A stretch of 64,000 nucleotides of DNA from Sphingomonadaceae bacterium (GCA_027533105.1 JAPZTW010000006.1:1-64000), one strand, 5' to 3'. Shown: positions 15,537 to 27,371, counted from the first letter of the stretch. Notes: generated from the sequence alone by a model not told the origin. Translations and numbers: made by a program.

Positions 15537-17119
15537 CCGTTCTGGTTCCGATCCTGGGCGATCAGCTGTCGCTCCGGCTGGCCAGCCTGCAGGGCTGCGA
15601 TCCGGCCGATACAGTGGTGCTGATGATGGAAGTGGCCGAGGAAGCCACCCATGTGCGCCACCACCAGGCCAAGATCGCGCTGATCCTTTCCGCCATGCGC
15701 CACTTCGCGGCCGAACTGCGCGAAGGCGGCTGGCGGGTGGACTATGTCTCGCTGACCGATCCGGACAATAGCGGCAGTTTTACCGGCGAGGTGATCCGCG
15801 CCGCCCAACGCCATGCTCCGCGCCTGATCCGCGTGGTCGAGCCGGGCGACTGGCGGGTCGAACAGGCCATGCTCGACTGGCAGACCTTTGTGGGCTGCCC
15901 GGTCGAGATCCTGCCCGACAGCCGCTTTCTCTGTTCGCGCGACGAATTCGCCGGCTGGGCGGCAGGGCGCAAGGAACTCCGCATGGAGTTCTTCTACCGC
16001 GAGATGCGGCGGCGCACGGGCATCCTGATGGAGGGCAAGGAGCCGATCGGCGGCAAATGGAACTATGATGCCGAAAACCGCTCCGGCCCGCCGCCGGGGC
16101 TTAAAGGCCCGCCCCTGCCCCGCTTCGCCCCCGATGCGATCACGCGGGAGGTGCTGGACTTGGTCGCGGAGCGGTTCGGCCAGCACTTCGGTTCGCTCGA
16201 CCGCTTCAACTGGCCGGTAACGGCAGCCGAGGCCGAGGCGGCAGCCGAAGCTTTCCTGCGACAACGCCTGCCCACTTTCGGCCAGTGGCAGGATGCCATG
16301 GTCGTGGGGCAGGACTTCCTGTTCCATGCGGTGCTCTCCCCCGCGATCAACCTCGGCCTGCTCGATCCGGTCGACCTCTCGCGCCGCGCCGAAGCCGAAT
16401 ACCACGCCGGGCGCGCGCCGCTCGCCGCAGTCGAGGGTTTCATTCGCCAGCTGATCGGCTGGCGCGAGTATATCCGCGGGGTCTACTGGTTGGAAATGCC
16501 GGGGCTGGCCGAGGCCAATTTCCTGGCAGCCGAGCGCCCCTTGCCGGACTTCTACTGGACCGGCGAAACCAGCATGGCCTGCCTTGCCGATTGCGTGCGC
16601 ACCACGCGCGACAATGCCTATGCCCACCACATCCAGCGGCTGATGGTGCTGGGCAATTTCGCCCTGCTGGCCGGGATCCGCCCGCAGGAGGTCGCCGACT
16701 GGTTTCTGGTGGTCTACGCCGATGCCTTCGACTGGGTCGAACTGCCCAATGTCGCGGGCATGGCGCTGTTTGCCGATGGCGGGCGGCTGGCTTCCAAACC
16801 CTATGCGGCCAGCGGTGCCTATATCGACCGGATGAGTGACTATTGTGGTACCTGCAAGTACGACGTGAAGGTCAAGACAGGGCCCCGTGCGTGCCCCTTC
16901 AACGCGCTCTACTGGCACTTCCTCGCCCGCAACGAGGGCAAGCTCGCCCGCAACCCGCGCCTCGCCAATCCCTATGCCACCTGGCGGCGGATGACCGAAG
17001 CCAAGCGCAACGAATACCTTGCCAGCGCCGATGCCTTCCTCCAGCAATTGCAACCGGCCAGCGGCGGCTGGGCCCATGCTCATAAGACCACGCCAGATCG
17101 AGAGGATTCCCCATGCTGA
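15533..17119 (+). CDS. Iron-sulfur bacterial cryptochrome/photolyase (PhrB-like, probable (6-4) photolyase)
   Basis: The 528-residue protein belongs to the deoxyribodipyrimidine photolyase-related class. Cys350, Cys438, Cys441 and Cys454 fall at the same residue numbers I recall for the [4Fe-4S] ligands of Agrobacterium PhrB, and His365-His366 correspond to its active-site pair. The expected role is light-driven repair of (6-4) photoproducts using FAD and a lumazine antenna. It is translationally coupled to priA and overlaps the GST gene by 7 bp, so the three are one operon. Confidence 0.9.
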   Translation: MTVLVPILGDQLSLRLASLQGCDPADTVVLMMEVAEEATHVRHHQAKIALILSAMRHFAAELREGGWRVDYVSLTDPDNSGSFTGEVIRAAQRHAPRLIRVVEPGDWRVEQAMLDWQTFVGCPVEILPDSRFLCSRDEFAGWAAGRKELRMEFFYREMRRRTGILMEGKEPIGGKWNYDAENRSGPPPGLKGPPLPRFAPDAITREVLDLVAERFGQHFGSLDRFNWPVTAAEAEAAAEAFLRQRLPTFGQWQDAMVVGQDFLFHAVLSPAINLGLLDPVDLSRRAEAEYHAGRAPLAAVEGFIRQLIGWREYIRGVYWLEMPGLAEANFLAAERPLPDFYWTGETSMACLADCVRTTRDNAYAHHIQRLMVLGNFALLAGIRPQEVADWFLVVYADAFDWVELPNVAGMALFADGGRLASKPYAASGAYIDRMSDYCGTCKYDVKVKTGPRACPFNALYWHFLARNEGKLARNPRLANPYATWRRMTEAKRNEYLASADAFLQQLQPASGGWAHAHKTTPDREDSPC

Positions 17120-17745
17120 CTGTCCACCACCTGCGCATTTCCCAGTCCGAGCGGATCGTCTGGCTGTGCGAGGAGCTGGGGATCGACTATGACCTCAAGC
17201 TCTACACCCGCCGCGAGGATAACCGGCTGGCCCCCGATGAATACAAGGCGCTGCACCCGATGGGGATCGCCCCCGTCATCACTGACGGTGATCTGGTGCT
17301 GGGGGAAAGCGGCGCGATCTGCGAATATATCGACCGCAAATATGGCGGCTGCCGTCTCTCGCCCGGGGGCGATGATCCGGACTTTGCCGATCACCTGTTC
17401 TGGTTCCACTTTTCCAACGCCACCTTCATGACCAACGGCATGATGGGGCTGGTGGCGCAGTCGCTGGGGGCGGCGACGGCTCCGCCCTTCGTCGCTGATC
17501 GCGTGGCCAAGGCCTGGGCCCTCACCAATGCCCGGCTGGGCGAGGCGGAGTTCTTCGGCGGGCGCAACCTGACCCTGGCCGACATCATGATGGGCTTCAA
17601 CCTGACGACCTCGCGCGCCTTTGGCGGGATGTCGCTCGATGCCTTCCCCAATATCGCGGCCTACCTGCAGCGGATCGGCCAGCGCCCGGCCTATCAGCGG
17701 GCCATGGCCAAGTGCGAGCCGGGCATGCCGCCGATGCTCAGCTAG
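17113..17745 (+). CDS. Glutathione S-transferase family protein
   Basis: The 210-residue protein has a thioredoxin-like N-terminal domain (LTVHHLRISQSERIVWLCEELG, then HPMGIAPVITDGDLVLGESGAICEYI) and an all-helical C-terminal domain (LTLADIMMGFNL). The GESGAI motif binds the glutathione gamma-Glu. Substrate is not predictable. It overlaps the photolyase stop and ends tail-to-tail with ada, the two stop codons sharing a CTAG. Confidence 0.9.
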   Translation: MLTVHHLRISQSERIVWLCEELGIDYDLKLYTRREDNRLAPDEYKALHPMGIAPVITDGDLVLGESGAICEYIDRKYGGCRLSPGGDDPDFADHLFWFHFSNATFMTNGMMGLVAQSLGAATAPPFVADRVAKAWALTNARLGEAEFFGGRNLTLADIMMGFNLTTSRAFGGMSLDAFPNIAAYLQRIGQRPAYQRAMAKCEPGMPPMLS

Positions 17746-18785
17746 TCCTGATCGCCGGGGCTGAGTGCGCCTTCCTTCTCCAGCAGCTGGCGCTTGATCG
17801 CCAGCCCATAGGCATAGCCGCCCAGCCCGCCGCCGCTGGCGATCACCCGGTGGCAGGGAATCAGCACGGCGACATTGTTGGCCCCGTTGGCGCTCCCCGC
17901 CGCCCGCACCGCCTTGGGGCGCCCCACGGCGGCGGCAAGCTGGGCATAGCTGCGCGTTTCACCCGGCGGGATCCGGCGCAGTTCCTGCCAGACGGCTTCC
18001 TGAAAGGCGGTGCCCTTCACGTCGAGCGGGATATGGGCATAGTCGCCCGGCTGCTCGACCGCGGCGACCACCTGTTCCAGTAGCGCGGCGAAGTCGGCCC
18101 CACCTTCGACCAGTTCGGCATTCGGGAAGCGCGCTTCCAGTGCCGAGCGGTCCTCGTTGAACGACAGGCGGCAAACGCCCTTGTCGGTCGCGGCAACCAG
18201 CATCGGGCCTAGGCTGCTCGGCACCACGGCCCAGTGGATCGTCACGCCGCGGCCACCATTGGCCCAGGCCGAAGGCGTCATGCCCAGTCTCCCCTGGTTG
18301 TTGTCGTAGAACCGGCTGGGGGCCGAATAGCCCGCGGCATAGATCGCGTCGGTGACCCGGCGCTCACCGGTCAGCGCCTCGGCCGCCCGCTGCTGCATCA
18401 GGGCGCGCGCATAGGCGGCCGGGGACAGTCCGGTGTGGCGGGTGAACACGCGCTGGAAGTGCGTGGGCGAATAGCCCGCCTCCGCCGCCAGCGCGGCCAG
18501 GGCCAGCGGCTGTTCCGCCGCCTTGATCGCGGCGATCGCGGCCAGCACGGCCCGCTCGTCGCGGCTGACATCGTCGGGCGAGCAGCGCTTGCACGGGCGC
18601 AGGCCCGCCGCCCGCGCCGCCGCCCCGTCGCTAAAGAAGCGCACGTTGCGCCGCGCCGGATGCCGCGCCGCGCAGCTGGGGCGGCAATAAATCCCTGTGG
18701 TCAGCACGCCGGTAACAAAGCGTCCGTCAAAGGCCCGGTCGCGCGCCAGCACGGCGGTCCAGCAATCATCGTCGTCGATGGTCAT
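17742..18785 (-). CDS. ada: Ada-type DNA alkylation repair protein and regulator
   Basis: The 347-residue protein has all Ada modules: N-terminal zinc domain with Cys34, Cys38, Cys65 and Cys68, an AraC-type helix-turn-helix (about 80-160, with GYSPTHFQRVFTRHTGLSP) and a C-terminal O6-alkylguanine transferase with the PCHR nucleophile Cys311. By family, methyl transfer to the N-terminal Cys34 turns the protein into an activator of alkylation-repair genes, probably including its own. It overlaps the DUF1203 gene by ATGA. Confidence 0.92.
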   Translation of the reverse strand: MTIDDDDCWTAVLARDRAFDGRFVTGVLTTGIYCRPSCAARHPARRNVRFFSDGAAARAAGLRPCKRCSPDDVSRDERAVLAAIAAIKAAEQPLALAALAAEAGYSPTHFQRVFTRHTGLSPAAYARALMQQRAAEALTGERRVTDAIYAAGYSAPSRFYDNNQGRLGMTPSAWANGGRGVTIHWAVVPSSLGPMLVAATDKGVCRLSFNEDRSALEARFPNAELVEGGADFAALLEQVVAAVEQPGDYAHIPLDVKGTAFQEAVWQELRRIPPGETRSYAQLAAAVGRPKAVRAAGSANGANNVAVLIPCHRVIASGGGLGGYAYGLAIKRQLLEKEGALSPGDQD

Positions 18786-19261
18786 GCCGCGGCTCCGTGG
18801 CGATCGATCCGGGCCGAAAAGCAGCCGCGGGTCGCATTGTGGGCATGGATATAGGCTGTCGCCGGATTGGCAAGCAGCTGGCGGATCCCGTCATCGGCCT
18901 CACCCGGCTGGGTCAGCAGCGCGTCGATCATCATGCCCTGCTCGTCAAAGGCCCGCAGCGACAGGATGCGGGGGGCGAAGACCGGCGGAACGGAGTCGAC
19001 ATAAGTCGCCGCCGCCTCTGCCGTCTCGCGCACGAAGATCGCATGGCTCGCGCGGTAGGGATTGGCCACGTCGTGGCTGACATGGTTCACCAGGATCAGT
19101 GTTTCGCCGGGTTCGGCATCGACCAGGGTGATCCGGCAGGGCGCGCTCTGCGGGCGGCTGGCGGTCATCCGCACGGCATTGTGGCGCGCCAGTTCCGCCT
19201 CGCTCGCGCCGATCAGGTGGCTGAAGGCCGCGCGCGGCAGGCCGGTGATGCGATAGGTCAT
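18782..19261 (-). CDS. DUF1203-family protein
   Basis: The 159-residue protein fits DUF1203 by its MTYRITGLP start, the ETLILVNHVSHDVANPYRASHAIFVRE core and the C-terminal YIHAHNATRGCFSARIDRHG. No signal peptide or membrane segment is seen. Function is unknown. It is first in a two-gene unit with ada, with overlapping stop and start, so a link to alkylation stress is possible but unproven. Confidence 0.82.
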   Translation of the reverse strand: MTYRITGLPRAAFSHLIGASEAELARHNAVRMTASRPQSAPCRITLVDAEPGETLILVNHVSHDVANPYRASHAIFVRETAEAAATYVDSVPPVFAPRILSLRAFDEQGMMIDALLTQPGEADDGIRQLLANPATAYIHAHNATRGCFSARIDRHGAAA

Positions 19262-19343
19262 GGGGATACTCCGTTGTTGCGGAGCCCGGCCTAGAACGGC
19301 CCAGACGGATTCGCGTCCCGCGCCTTGCGGTCAAAACCCGCTG

Positions 19344-20024
19344 TCAGCCCCCCAGCGCCCGGAACAGCATCAGCGTCCGTTCCTTGGCCAGGTCCGCGCT
19401 CTCCGGGTGCCAGTCCTTGCGCCGGTCGGAATTGAAGCCATGCCCGGCCTCGTAGACGAAGACCTGCGCGGTGGGGTGCTGCTGCTCGATCAGCTTTTCG
19501 ACCGGAGCGAAGTCGACCAGGTTGTCATAACGCCCGAAGTGGCAGATCGCGGCGCATTGCGGCGCTTCATCGGCAAAGCGCGTAGCGATGTAACCGCCGT
19601 AATAGCATGAGGCGCCGTCAAGGTTCGGGCTGATCTGCGCCATCCGCCAGGCGACCGAGCCGCCAAAGCAATAGCCGACAATGAACACCGGGTGGCCTTT
19701 GGCGGCCAGCCAGTCGATGCAGACCTGCGTATCCTTCAGGCCCTGGTCCCAGTCATGCTCGGTCCGGGCGATCTGGACCGCGCGTTCCCAGTCGCTGCCG
19801 GTATAGCCCAGCGCGCAGCCCGGCTGCTCGCGGTCGAACAGGCCGGGGCTGAGCACTTCATAGCCGTCCTCGGCATATTCGTCGCACAGTTCGCGGATGT
19901 GGTCCGTCACCCCGAAGATTTCCTGGACCAGCACCAGCCCGCCCCGGCGCTCGCCGCTGGGCATGGCATGGTAGACCGGCATCGGATGCCCGTCCGACAT
20001 GGTGATCGTGATCGTTTCGCCCAT
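19344..20024 (-). CDS. Dienelactone hydrolase family protein
   Basis: The 226-residue alpha/beta hydrolase has the dienelactone hydrolase triad Cys119 (GYCFGGS), Asp167 (GRYDNLV) and His195 (EAGHGFN), plus Glu35 in LVQEIFGV that activates the cysteine. Such enzymes open the lactone ring in catechol/chlorocatechol breakdown or act on other esters. I used the ATG with AAAAGG immediately upstream. It is transcribed alone, away from the ATP synthase operon. Confidence 0.9.
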   Translation of the reverse strand: MGETITITMSDGHPMPVYHAMPSGERRGGLVLVQEIFGVTDHIRELCDEYAEDGYEVLSPGLFDREQPGCALGYTGSDWERAVQIARTEHDWDQGLKDTQVCIDWLAAKGHPVFIVGYCFGGSVAWRMAQISPNLDGASCYYGGYIATRFADEAPQCAAICHFGRYDNLVDFAPVEKLIEQQHPTAQVFVYEAGHGFNSDRRKDWHPESADLAKERTLMLFRALGG

Positions 20025-20115
20025 CCTTTTACACCTCTCCCGGCCTGGTGCCCGATTAGAACCTAGCCCCACCTTGCATCGCAGCACAATCGCCGCTATG
20101 CGCGCCCCCGTCTGA

Positions 20116-20150
20116 GGGGCGGTGGCACGTTTTCGTGCCGCATCCGCCCC
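20116..20150 (+). promoter_or_regulatory. Two-part hairpin in the atpH leader
   Basis: GGGGCGG pairs with CCGCCCC as an outer 7-bp stem, and GGCACG pairs with CGTGCC around TTTT as an inner 6-bp stem. The structure ends 32 bp before the atpH start. Because no U-tract follows, it is unlikely to be a simple terminator and could control leader stability or translation of the ATP synthase mRNA. Confidence 0.55.
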
Positions 20151-20182
20151 GTCAATGCACCCGATGCAAGGAACTTGAGCGC

Positions 20183-20737
20183 GTGGAGAATTCCGGCGGC
20201 ATTACGGCCAGCTTGCAGGGGCGATACGCCTCTGCGCTTTATGATCTGGCCAGCGAATCCAAGGCGGTCACGGCAGTCGAGGGCGATCTCGACAAGCTGG
20301 GCCAGGCGATTCTCGGCAATGCCGATCTGGCCGCGCTGATTCGCAATCCGCAGATTGGCCGCGATGCGGCTGCTGCCGCGATGACCGAAGTGGGCAAGCT
20401 GCTGGGCCTTTCGCCCCTTACCCAGAACTTCATCGGCGTGCTGGCGGCCAACCGCCGCCTCGCCAAGCTGCCCGAAATCGTCCGCGCCTTCGGTTCGATC
20501 GCCGCCGCCGCCCGCGGCGAGGTGACCGCCGAAGTGACCAGCGCCCACCCGCTGACCGATGCCCAGGTCAAGGAACTCGCCGCCAAGCTCAAGGCACGCG
20601 AAGGCAAGGACGTGAAGATCAAGGCGAATGTCGACCCCGAAGTGCTCGGGGGCCTGGTGGTCCGGATCGGCTCCACCCAGATCGACAGTTCGATCCGCAC
20701 CCGTTTGAACACGCTCGCGCAAGCGATGAAAGGCTGA
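20183..20737 (+). CDS. atpH: ATP synthase F1 subunit delta
   Basis: The 184-residue protein begins at a GTG giving (V)[22 protein letters not shown], the usual opening of this subunit in related bacteria, with AAGGA upstream. It links the catalytic F1 head to the peripheral stalk. It is the first gene of atpHAGDC and is preceded by a structured leader. The Fo genes are absent, as is normal for alphaproteobacteria, which keep them in a separate operon. Confidence 0.95.
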   Translation: MENSGGITASLQGRYASALYDLASESKAVTAVEGDLDKLGQAILGNADLAALIRNPQIGRDAAAAAMTEVGKLLGLSPLTQNFIGVLAANRRLAKLPEIVRAFGSIAAAARGEVTAEVTSAHPLTDAQVKELAAKLKAREGKDVKIKANVDPEVLGGLVVRIGSTQIDSSIRTRLNTLAQAMKG

Positions 20738-22270
<1,533 letters not shown>

Positions 22271-22283
22271 ACAAAACCCGCAC

Positions 22284-22364
22284 CGTCACCCCGGGCTTGC
22301 CCCGGGGTCCCGCTTCGGCGGCGGTGCGATCAAAGCGGGACCCCGGATCAAGTCCGGGGTGACG
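22284..22364. repeat. Palindromic repeat (CACCCCGG variant) inside the atp operon, copy 3
   Basis: The left arm CGTCACCCCGG...GGGGTCCCGCTT is complementary to AAGCGGGACCCC...CCGGGGTGACG on the right. It fills the gap between atpA and atpG, so the long hairpin will be in the polycistronic mRNA. Such elements can block 3' exonucleases and set the ratio of upstream to downstream subunits. Confidence 0.8.
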
Positions 22365-22383
22365 CAAAAGAGGAACCGATAGA

Positions 22384-23262
22384 GTGGCTTCACTCAAGGA
22401 ACTCAAAGGTCGGATCAACTCGGTCAAGTCGACCCAGAAGATCACCAAGGCCAAGCAGATGGTTGCGGCCGCGAAGCTGCGCAAGGCGCAGACCGCGGCC
22501 GAAGCCGCGCGTCCCTATGCCGCGCGCCTGGCCACGGTGATGGGCTCGCTCGCCAGCAAGATCACGGTCAGCGAAAACAGCCCCAAGCTGCTCGCCGGCA
22601 CCGGCAAGGACCAGGTCCACCTGCTGGTCGTCGCCAACAGCGACAAGGGCCTGTGCGGCGCGTTCAACTCGAACATCGTCAAGGCGGCGCTGGTCAAGGC
22701 CCGCGCGCTTGAAGCCCAGGGCAAGACCGTGCTGTTCTACCTCGTCGGCCGCAAGGGCCGCGCGGTGATCCGCCGGAACTATCCCAAGGCCGTCCTGGCC
22801 ATGTTCGACACGACCGAAGTGCGCGAACCGGGCTTTGCCGAAGCCGAAAAGATCGCTGCCGAGCTGGTCGCGCTCTACGACGAAGGCAAGTTCGACGTCG
22901 CCCACCTGTTCTACGCCAAGTTCAAGTCGGCGCTCCAGCAGGACCCGACCGAACAGCAGATCATCCCGGTGCCCGCCCCCACTGCCGCCGCCGCCAACGA
23001 CAGCGGCGCCGTGGTGGAATACGAACCGGAAGAGGAAGCGATCCTGGCCGCGCTGCTGCCGCGTTACCTCAAGACCCAGCTGTTCGGCGCATTGCTGGAA
23101 AACCAGGCTTCCGAACAGGGCGCCTCGATGACCGCGATGGACAACGCGACGCGCAACGCGGGCGAGCTGATCCAGAAGCTGACCATCCAGTACAACCGCA
23201 GCCGCCAGGCCGCGATCACCACCGAACTGATTGAAATCATTGCTGGCGCGGAAGCGCTGTAA
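22384..23262 (+). CDS. atpG: ATP synthase F1 subunit gamma
   Basis: The 292-residue protein starts at GTG (product [36 protein letters not shown]) with GAGGA upstream. The terminal helices forming the rotor shaft are present, ending with [18 protein letters not shown] and [22 protein letters not shown]. It transmits rotation from the c-ring to the alpha/beta head. A palindromic repeat separates it from atpA, unlike the other tightly packed genes of the operon. Confidence 0.97.
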   Translation: MASLKELKGRINSVKSTQKITKAKQMVAAAKLRKAQTAAEAARPYAARLATVMGSLASKITVSENSPKLLAGTGKDQVHLLVVANSDKGLCGAFNSNIVKAALVKARALEAQGKTVLFYLVGRKGRAVIRRNYPKAVLAMFDTTEVREPGFAEAEKIAAELVALYDEGKFDVAHLFYAKFKSALQQDPTEQQIIPVPAPTAAAANDSGAVVEYEPEEEAILAALLPRYLKTQLFGALLENQASEQGASMTAMDNATRNAGELIQKLTIQYNRSRQAAITTELIEIIAGAEAL

Positions 23263-24771
<1,509 letters not shown>

Positions 24772-24776
24772 GCGTC

Positions 24777-25034
24777 ATGGCTCTGCACTTCGAACTCGTC
24801 ACGCCGGCCCGGCTCGTTCGCTCGGAAGATGTCCACATGGTGGTCGTCCCCGGCGAGGAAGGCGAGTTTGGCGTGCTTGAAGGCCACGCGCCCTTCATGT
24901 CGACCGTCCGCGACGGTGCCATCCTGGTCTACAAGACCGACGGCGCCGCCCCGGAAGCAATCCAGGTCCAGGGCGGCTTCGCCGAGGTTGGTGCCAATGG
25001 CCTGACCGTGCTGGCGGAACACGTCGAAGGCTGA
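24777..25034 (+). CDS. atpC: ATP synthase F1 subunit epsilon, short form
   Basis: The 85-residue protein contains the N-terminal beta-sandwich ([38 protein letters not shown]) but lacks the C-terminal helical hairpin present in the roughly 130-residue proteins of enteric bacteria. The inhibitory arm is therefore missing and ATPase control must rely on another factor; alphaproteobacteria use a zeta subunit, not encoded here. It is the last gene before the terminator. Confidence 0.95.
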   Translation: MALHFELVTPARLVRSEDVHMVVVPGEEGEFGVLEGHAPFMSTVRDGAILVYKTDGAAPEAIQVQGGFAEVGANGLTVLAEHVEG

Positions 25035-25060
25035 AGGCTTCACTCCTCACCGGACAAGCG

Positions 25061-25087
25061 AAAGGGCGGCCCCACGGGTCGCCCTTT
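25061..25087 (+). terminator. Intrinsic terminator of the atp operon
   Basis: AAAGGGCG pairs with CGCCCTTT, continued by CCC/GGG around CAC with one G-T pair, and TCTCGTT follows. It lies 26 bp after atpC and before a convergent gene, so it may serve both strands. Confidence 0.8.
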
Positions 25088-25108
25088 CTCGTTCAGGCCC
25101 GATAAGTC

Positions 25109-26128
25109 TCAGGTGTGCCGGAACGCCGCTGCGGCCGCCAGCCGCTCGTCTGCCTCGGCGCAGATCCGGTGCAGCACTTCGCCCGCCCCCGGTACGTCGC
25201 GGATCAGGCCGACCGCCTCGCCCACGGTAACATTGGCCCCGGCAAAGTCCCCGGCCGCAACCGCCGCATCGAAGGCGGCGCGGGCGGCGGCGGGGTCGGC
25301 GCGCAATTCGGCCTCGCGCCCTTCCCATTCGCGGTGGAGAGCATTGCGCAGGGCCCGGAAATCATACTCGGCGGGCCAGTCCTTGCGGCGGAGCACGTCG
25401 AAGATCGGGCTGCGGGCCGTGGCATCGCCATCGGCGGCGACCGCCTGGGCCTTGGCGGCAGCGGCGGGCAGCGCCTCGGCACTGGCCCACAGCCGCGAGC
25501 CGATCAGCGCCCCATCCGCCCCCAGCATCAGCAGCGCGGCAAGGCCCCGCCCATCGGCGATGCCCCCGGCGCCCAGCAGCAACACCTGAGGCGCGTTCGC
25601 CGCCAGCCAGTCCGCCACTTCGGGCACGAAGACCATGGTCGAACGCGCGGTGGCGGCAGCCGCGCCATGCCCACCCGCCGCACCGCCCTGGGCCACGATC
25701 AGCGCGGCCCCGGCCTCAACCGCCTGCGGGACCTGGTCCAGCCGCTGGACCTGGCAGACCAGCCGCGCGCCGCTGGCCGCGATTCGCGCGGCATAGGGGC
25801 GCGGATCGCCGAACGAGAGGAACACCGCCTTGGGCGCCAGCGGCTGGTCCAGCACCCAATCGAGCGCCGAGGCGTCCTGATCGAGCTTCCAGGTGATGAA
25901 GCCGCAGCCGACCCGCTGCGCTGCCGCCGTATTGGCCAGTCGCTGCGTGGCCAGGCCCCATTCGCGCCGGGTCCAGTCGAGTTCGCCATAACCGCCGCCG
26001 ACCAGGCCAAATGCCCCCGCCTCGGCGCAGGCGGCGGCCAGTTCACCCCCGCCCGCAAGCGCCATCGGTGCGAGCATGATCGGCAGATCGAGCCCCCATT
26101 CGCGCGTCAGCCGGGTCTCGATCGCCAT
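25109..26128 (-). CDS. Nitronate monooxygenase-family flavoprotein
   Basis: The 339-residue TIM-barrel protein begins with LPIMLAPMALAGGGELAAA and has AQGGAAGGHG and GAGGIADGRG, the FMN and substrate motifs of the 2-nitropropane dioxygenase / nitronate monooxygenase family. It may oxidise alkyl nitronates, or be an enoyl reductase-like relative. It lies 12 bp after the phzF-like gene on the same strand and is probably co-transcribed. Confidence 0.85.
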   Translation of the reverse strand: MAIETRLTREWGLDLPIMLAPMALAGGGELAAACAEAGAFGLVGGGYGELDWTRREWGLATQRLANTAAAQRVGCGFITWKLDQDASALDWVLDQPLAPKAVFLSFGDPRPYAARIAASGARLVCQVQRLDQVPQAVEAGAALIVAQGGAAGGHGAAAATARSTMVFVPEVADWLAANAPQVLLLGAGGIADGRGLAALLMLGADGALIGSRLWASAEALPAAAAKAQAVAADGDATARSPIFDVLRRKDWPAEYDFRALRNALHREWEGREAELRADPAAARAAFDAAVAAGDFAGANVTVGEAVGLIRDVPGAGEVLHRICAEADERLAAAAAFRHT

Positions 26129-26140
26129 GGCAGTTCTCCG

Positions 26141-26977
26141 TCAGATGGTGGCGGTGCCGGTAATGCAGGTCACGCACTGGCCGCCGATGTGGATATCGGT
26201 ACCCGTGAAGCGCACGTCGATCCAGCCATCACGGCCGACCTGGCGGCCCTGGCTGGCACGGTACGAATCGCCATCGCCCACTTGCCCCGCGGCCAGGCGG
26301 AAGGCGGCTGCCGCGCCATTGCCGCTGCCGCAAACCGGATCTTCCGGGATGCCATCGCCGGGGGCGAAGCTGCGCACCACCACGCGATCACCGTCAACCG
26401 CGTAAAGCGTCGCACCGGTCATGCCCTTGGGCACATAGAAGGCGGCCAGTCGGGCCTCGTCGTGAGCCAGGTTTTCCAGCGCGGCGATCCCGTCCACTTC
26501 GGCGACCAGCCAGACCGGGCCGACATCGACCGCCTGGGCCGCGCCCTTGACCGGGGCATTGATCCAGGCGGTCGCCTCCGGATCGGTCAGCTCGGTCAGG
26601 GCATAGCACGGCAGGCGGAACGAGACGCGATCAGGCCCTACCGTCAGCTCGACCAGCCCGACCTTGCATTCCTGCACCAGCCGGCCCGCGCGCGGGGTCG
26701 CCAGCCCCGCTTCGATCACGGCATGGGCCGTGCCCAGCGTGGGATGCCCGGCGAAGGGCAGCTCGGTCTTGGGCGTGAAGATCCGCACCCGGTAATCGGC
26801 CCCGGCCTGAGTCGGCGGCAGGACAAAGGTGGTTTCCGACAGGTTGGTCCAGGCGGCCATGGCCTGCATCTGGGCATCGCTCAGCCCTTCACCGTCGAGC
26901 ACCACGGCCACGGGATTGCCCATCAGCGGGACAGCGGTGAACACGTCAACCTGGGCAAAACGGCGGGAAACAGTCAT
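26141..26977 (-). CDS. PhzF-family isomerase/epimerase
   Basis: The 278-residue protein shows the PhzF fold: FAQVDVFTAVPLMGNPVAVVLDG at the N-terminus, catalytic Glu48 in NLSETTFVL, TPKTELPFAGHPTLGTAH in the middle and DPVCGSGNGAAAAFRL near the C-terminus. No phenazine genes are nearby, so it is a housekeeping homologue with unknown substrate. I used the ATG giving MTVSRRFAQV, with GGAG about ten bases upstream. It is divergent from an ArsR-type gene. Confidence 0.88.
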   Translation of the reverse strand: MTVSRRFAQVDVFTAVPLMGNPVAVVLDGEGLSDAQMQAMAAWTNLSETTFVLPPTQAGADYRVRIFTPKTELPFAGHPTLGTAHAVIEAGLATPRAGRLVQECKVGLVELTVGPDRVSFRLPCYALTELTDPEATAWINAPVKGAAQAVDVGPVWLVAEVDGIAALENLAHDEARLAAFYVPKGMTGATLYAVDGDRVVVRSFAPGDGIPEDPVCGSGNGAAAAFRLAAGQVGDGDSYRASQGRQVGRDGWIDVRFTGTDIHIGGQCVTCITGTATI

Positions 26978-27007
26978 CGAATCGATACTCCGGGAACAAA
27001 TCACCGC

Positions 27008-27051
27008 TTGCATAGATCGCAAAAATGCAATATTCAAATCTTTAGATGCAA
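27008..27051. promoter_or_regulatory. AT-rich divergent promoter region with TTGCAT/ATGCAA repeats
   Basis: TTGCAT is followed by ATGCAA at 27025 and again at 27046, so the first two form an inverted repeat and the last two a direct repeat 21 bp (two helical turns) apart. The stretch is AT-rich in a GC-rich genome and lies between the phzF-like and ArsR-type starts. An ArsR operator is likely, but the exact site is not clear. Confidence 0.4.
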
Positions 27052-27363
27052 GCACCCTCGCCCCTGCTCGATCGCCAGTTGAAGGCGATTGCCAATCCCC
27101 AGCGCCGCCAGGTGCTGGAATGGCTGCGCGATCCGCGTGCGCACTTCGCGCCGCAGATCGATGGCGATCTGGTGGCGGACGGGGTCTGCGCGCTGCGGAT
27201 CGAGGAAAAGCTGGGCCTTGCCCAGCCGACCACGGCCCGCCACCTGAAAGTGCTGGTCGATGCCGGGCTACTGGTGCCCAAGCGGATCAAGCAGTGGACC
27301 TTCTATCGCCGCGACGAGGCAGGCCTTGCCGCATTGCGCACCGGGCTTAGCGAGCAGCTCTAA
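27046..27363 (+). CDS. ArsR-family winged-helix regulator
   Basis: The 105-residue protein is a single ArsR domain: LKAIANPQRRQVLEWLRDP, a recognition helix in LAQPTTARHLKVLVDAGLL and wing KRIKQWTFYRRDE. It is mostly free of cysteine (one, in GVCALRI), so the classic metal sites are absent and a different signal is likely. It is divergent from the phzF-nmo pair and probably controls it. Confidence 0.88.
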   Translation: MQAPSPLLDRQLKAIANPQRRQVLEWLRDPRAHFAPQIDGDLVADGVCALRIEEKLGLAQPTTARHLKVLVDAGLLVPKRIKQWTFYRRDEAGLAALRTGLSEQL

Positions 27364-27371
27364 CCGCCGGG

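Noticed and set aside
25115..27082. 655-codon plus-strand frame opposite the nitronate monooxygenase and PhzF genes
   Set aside because: Covers two well-supported minus-strand genes and has no domain; an antisense shadow.
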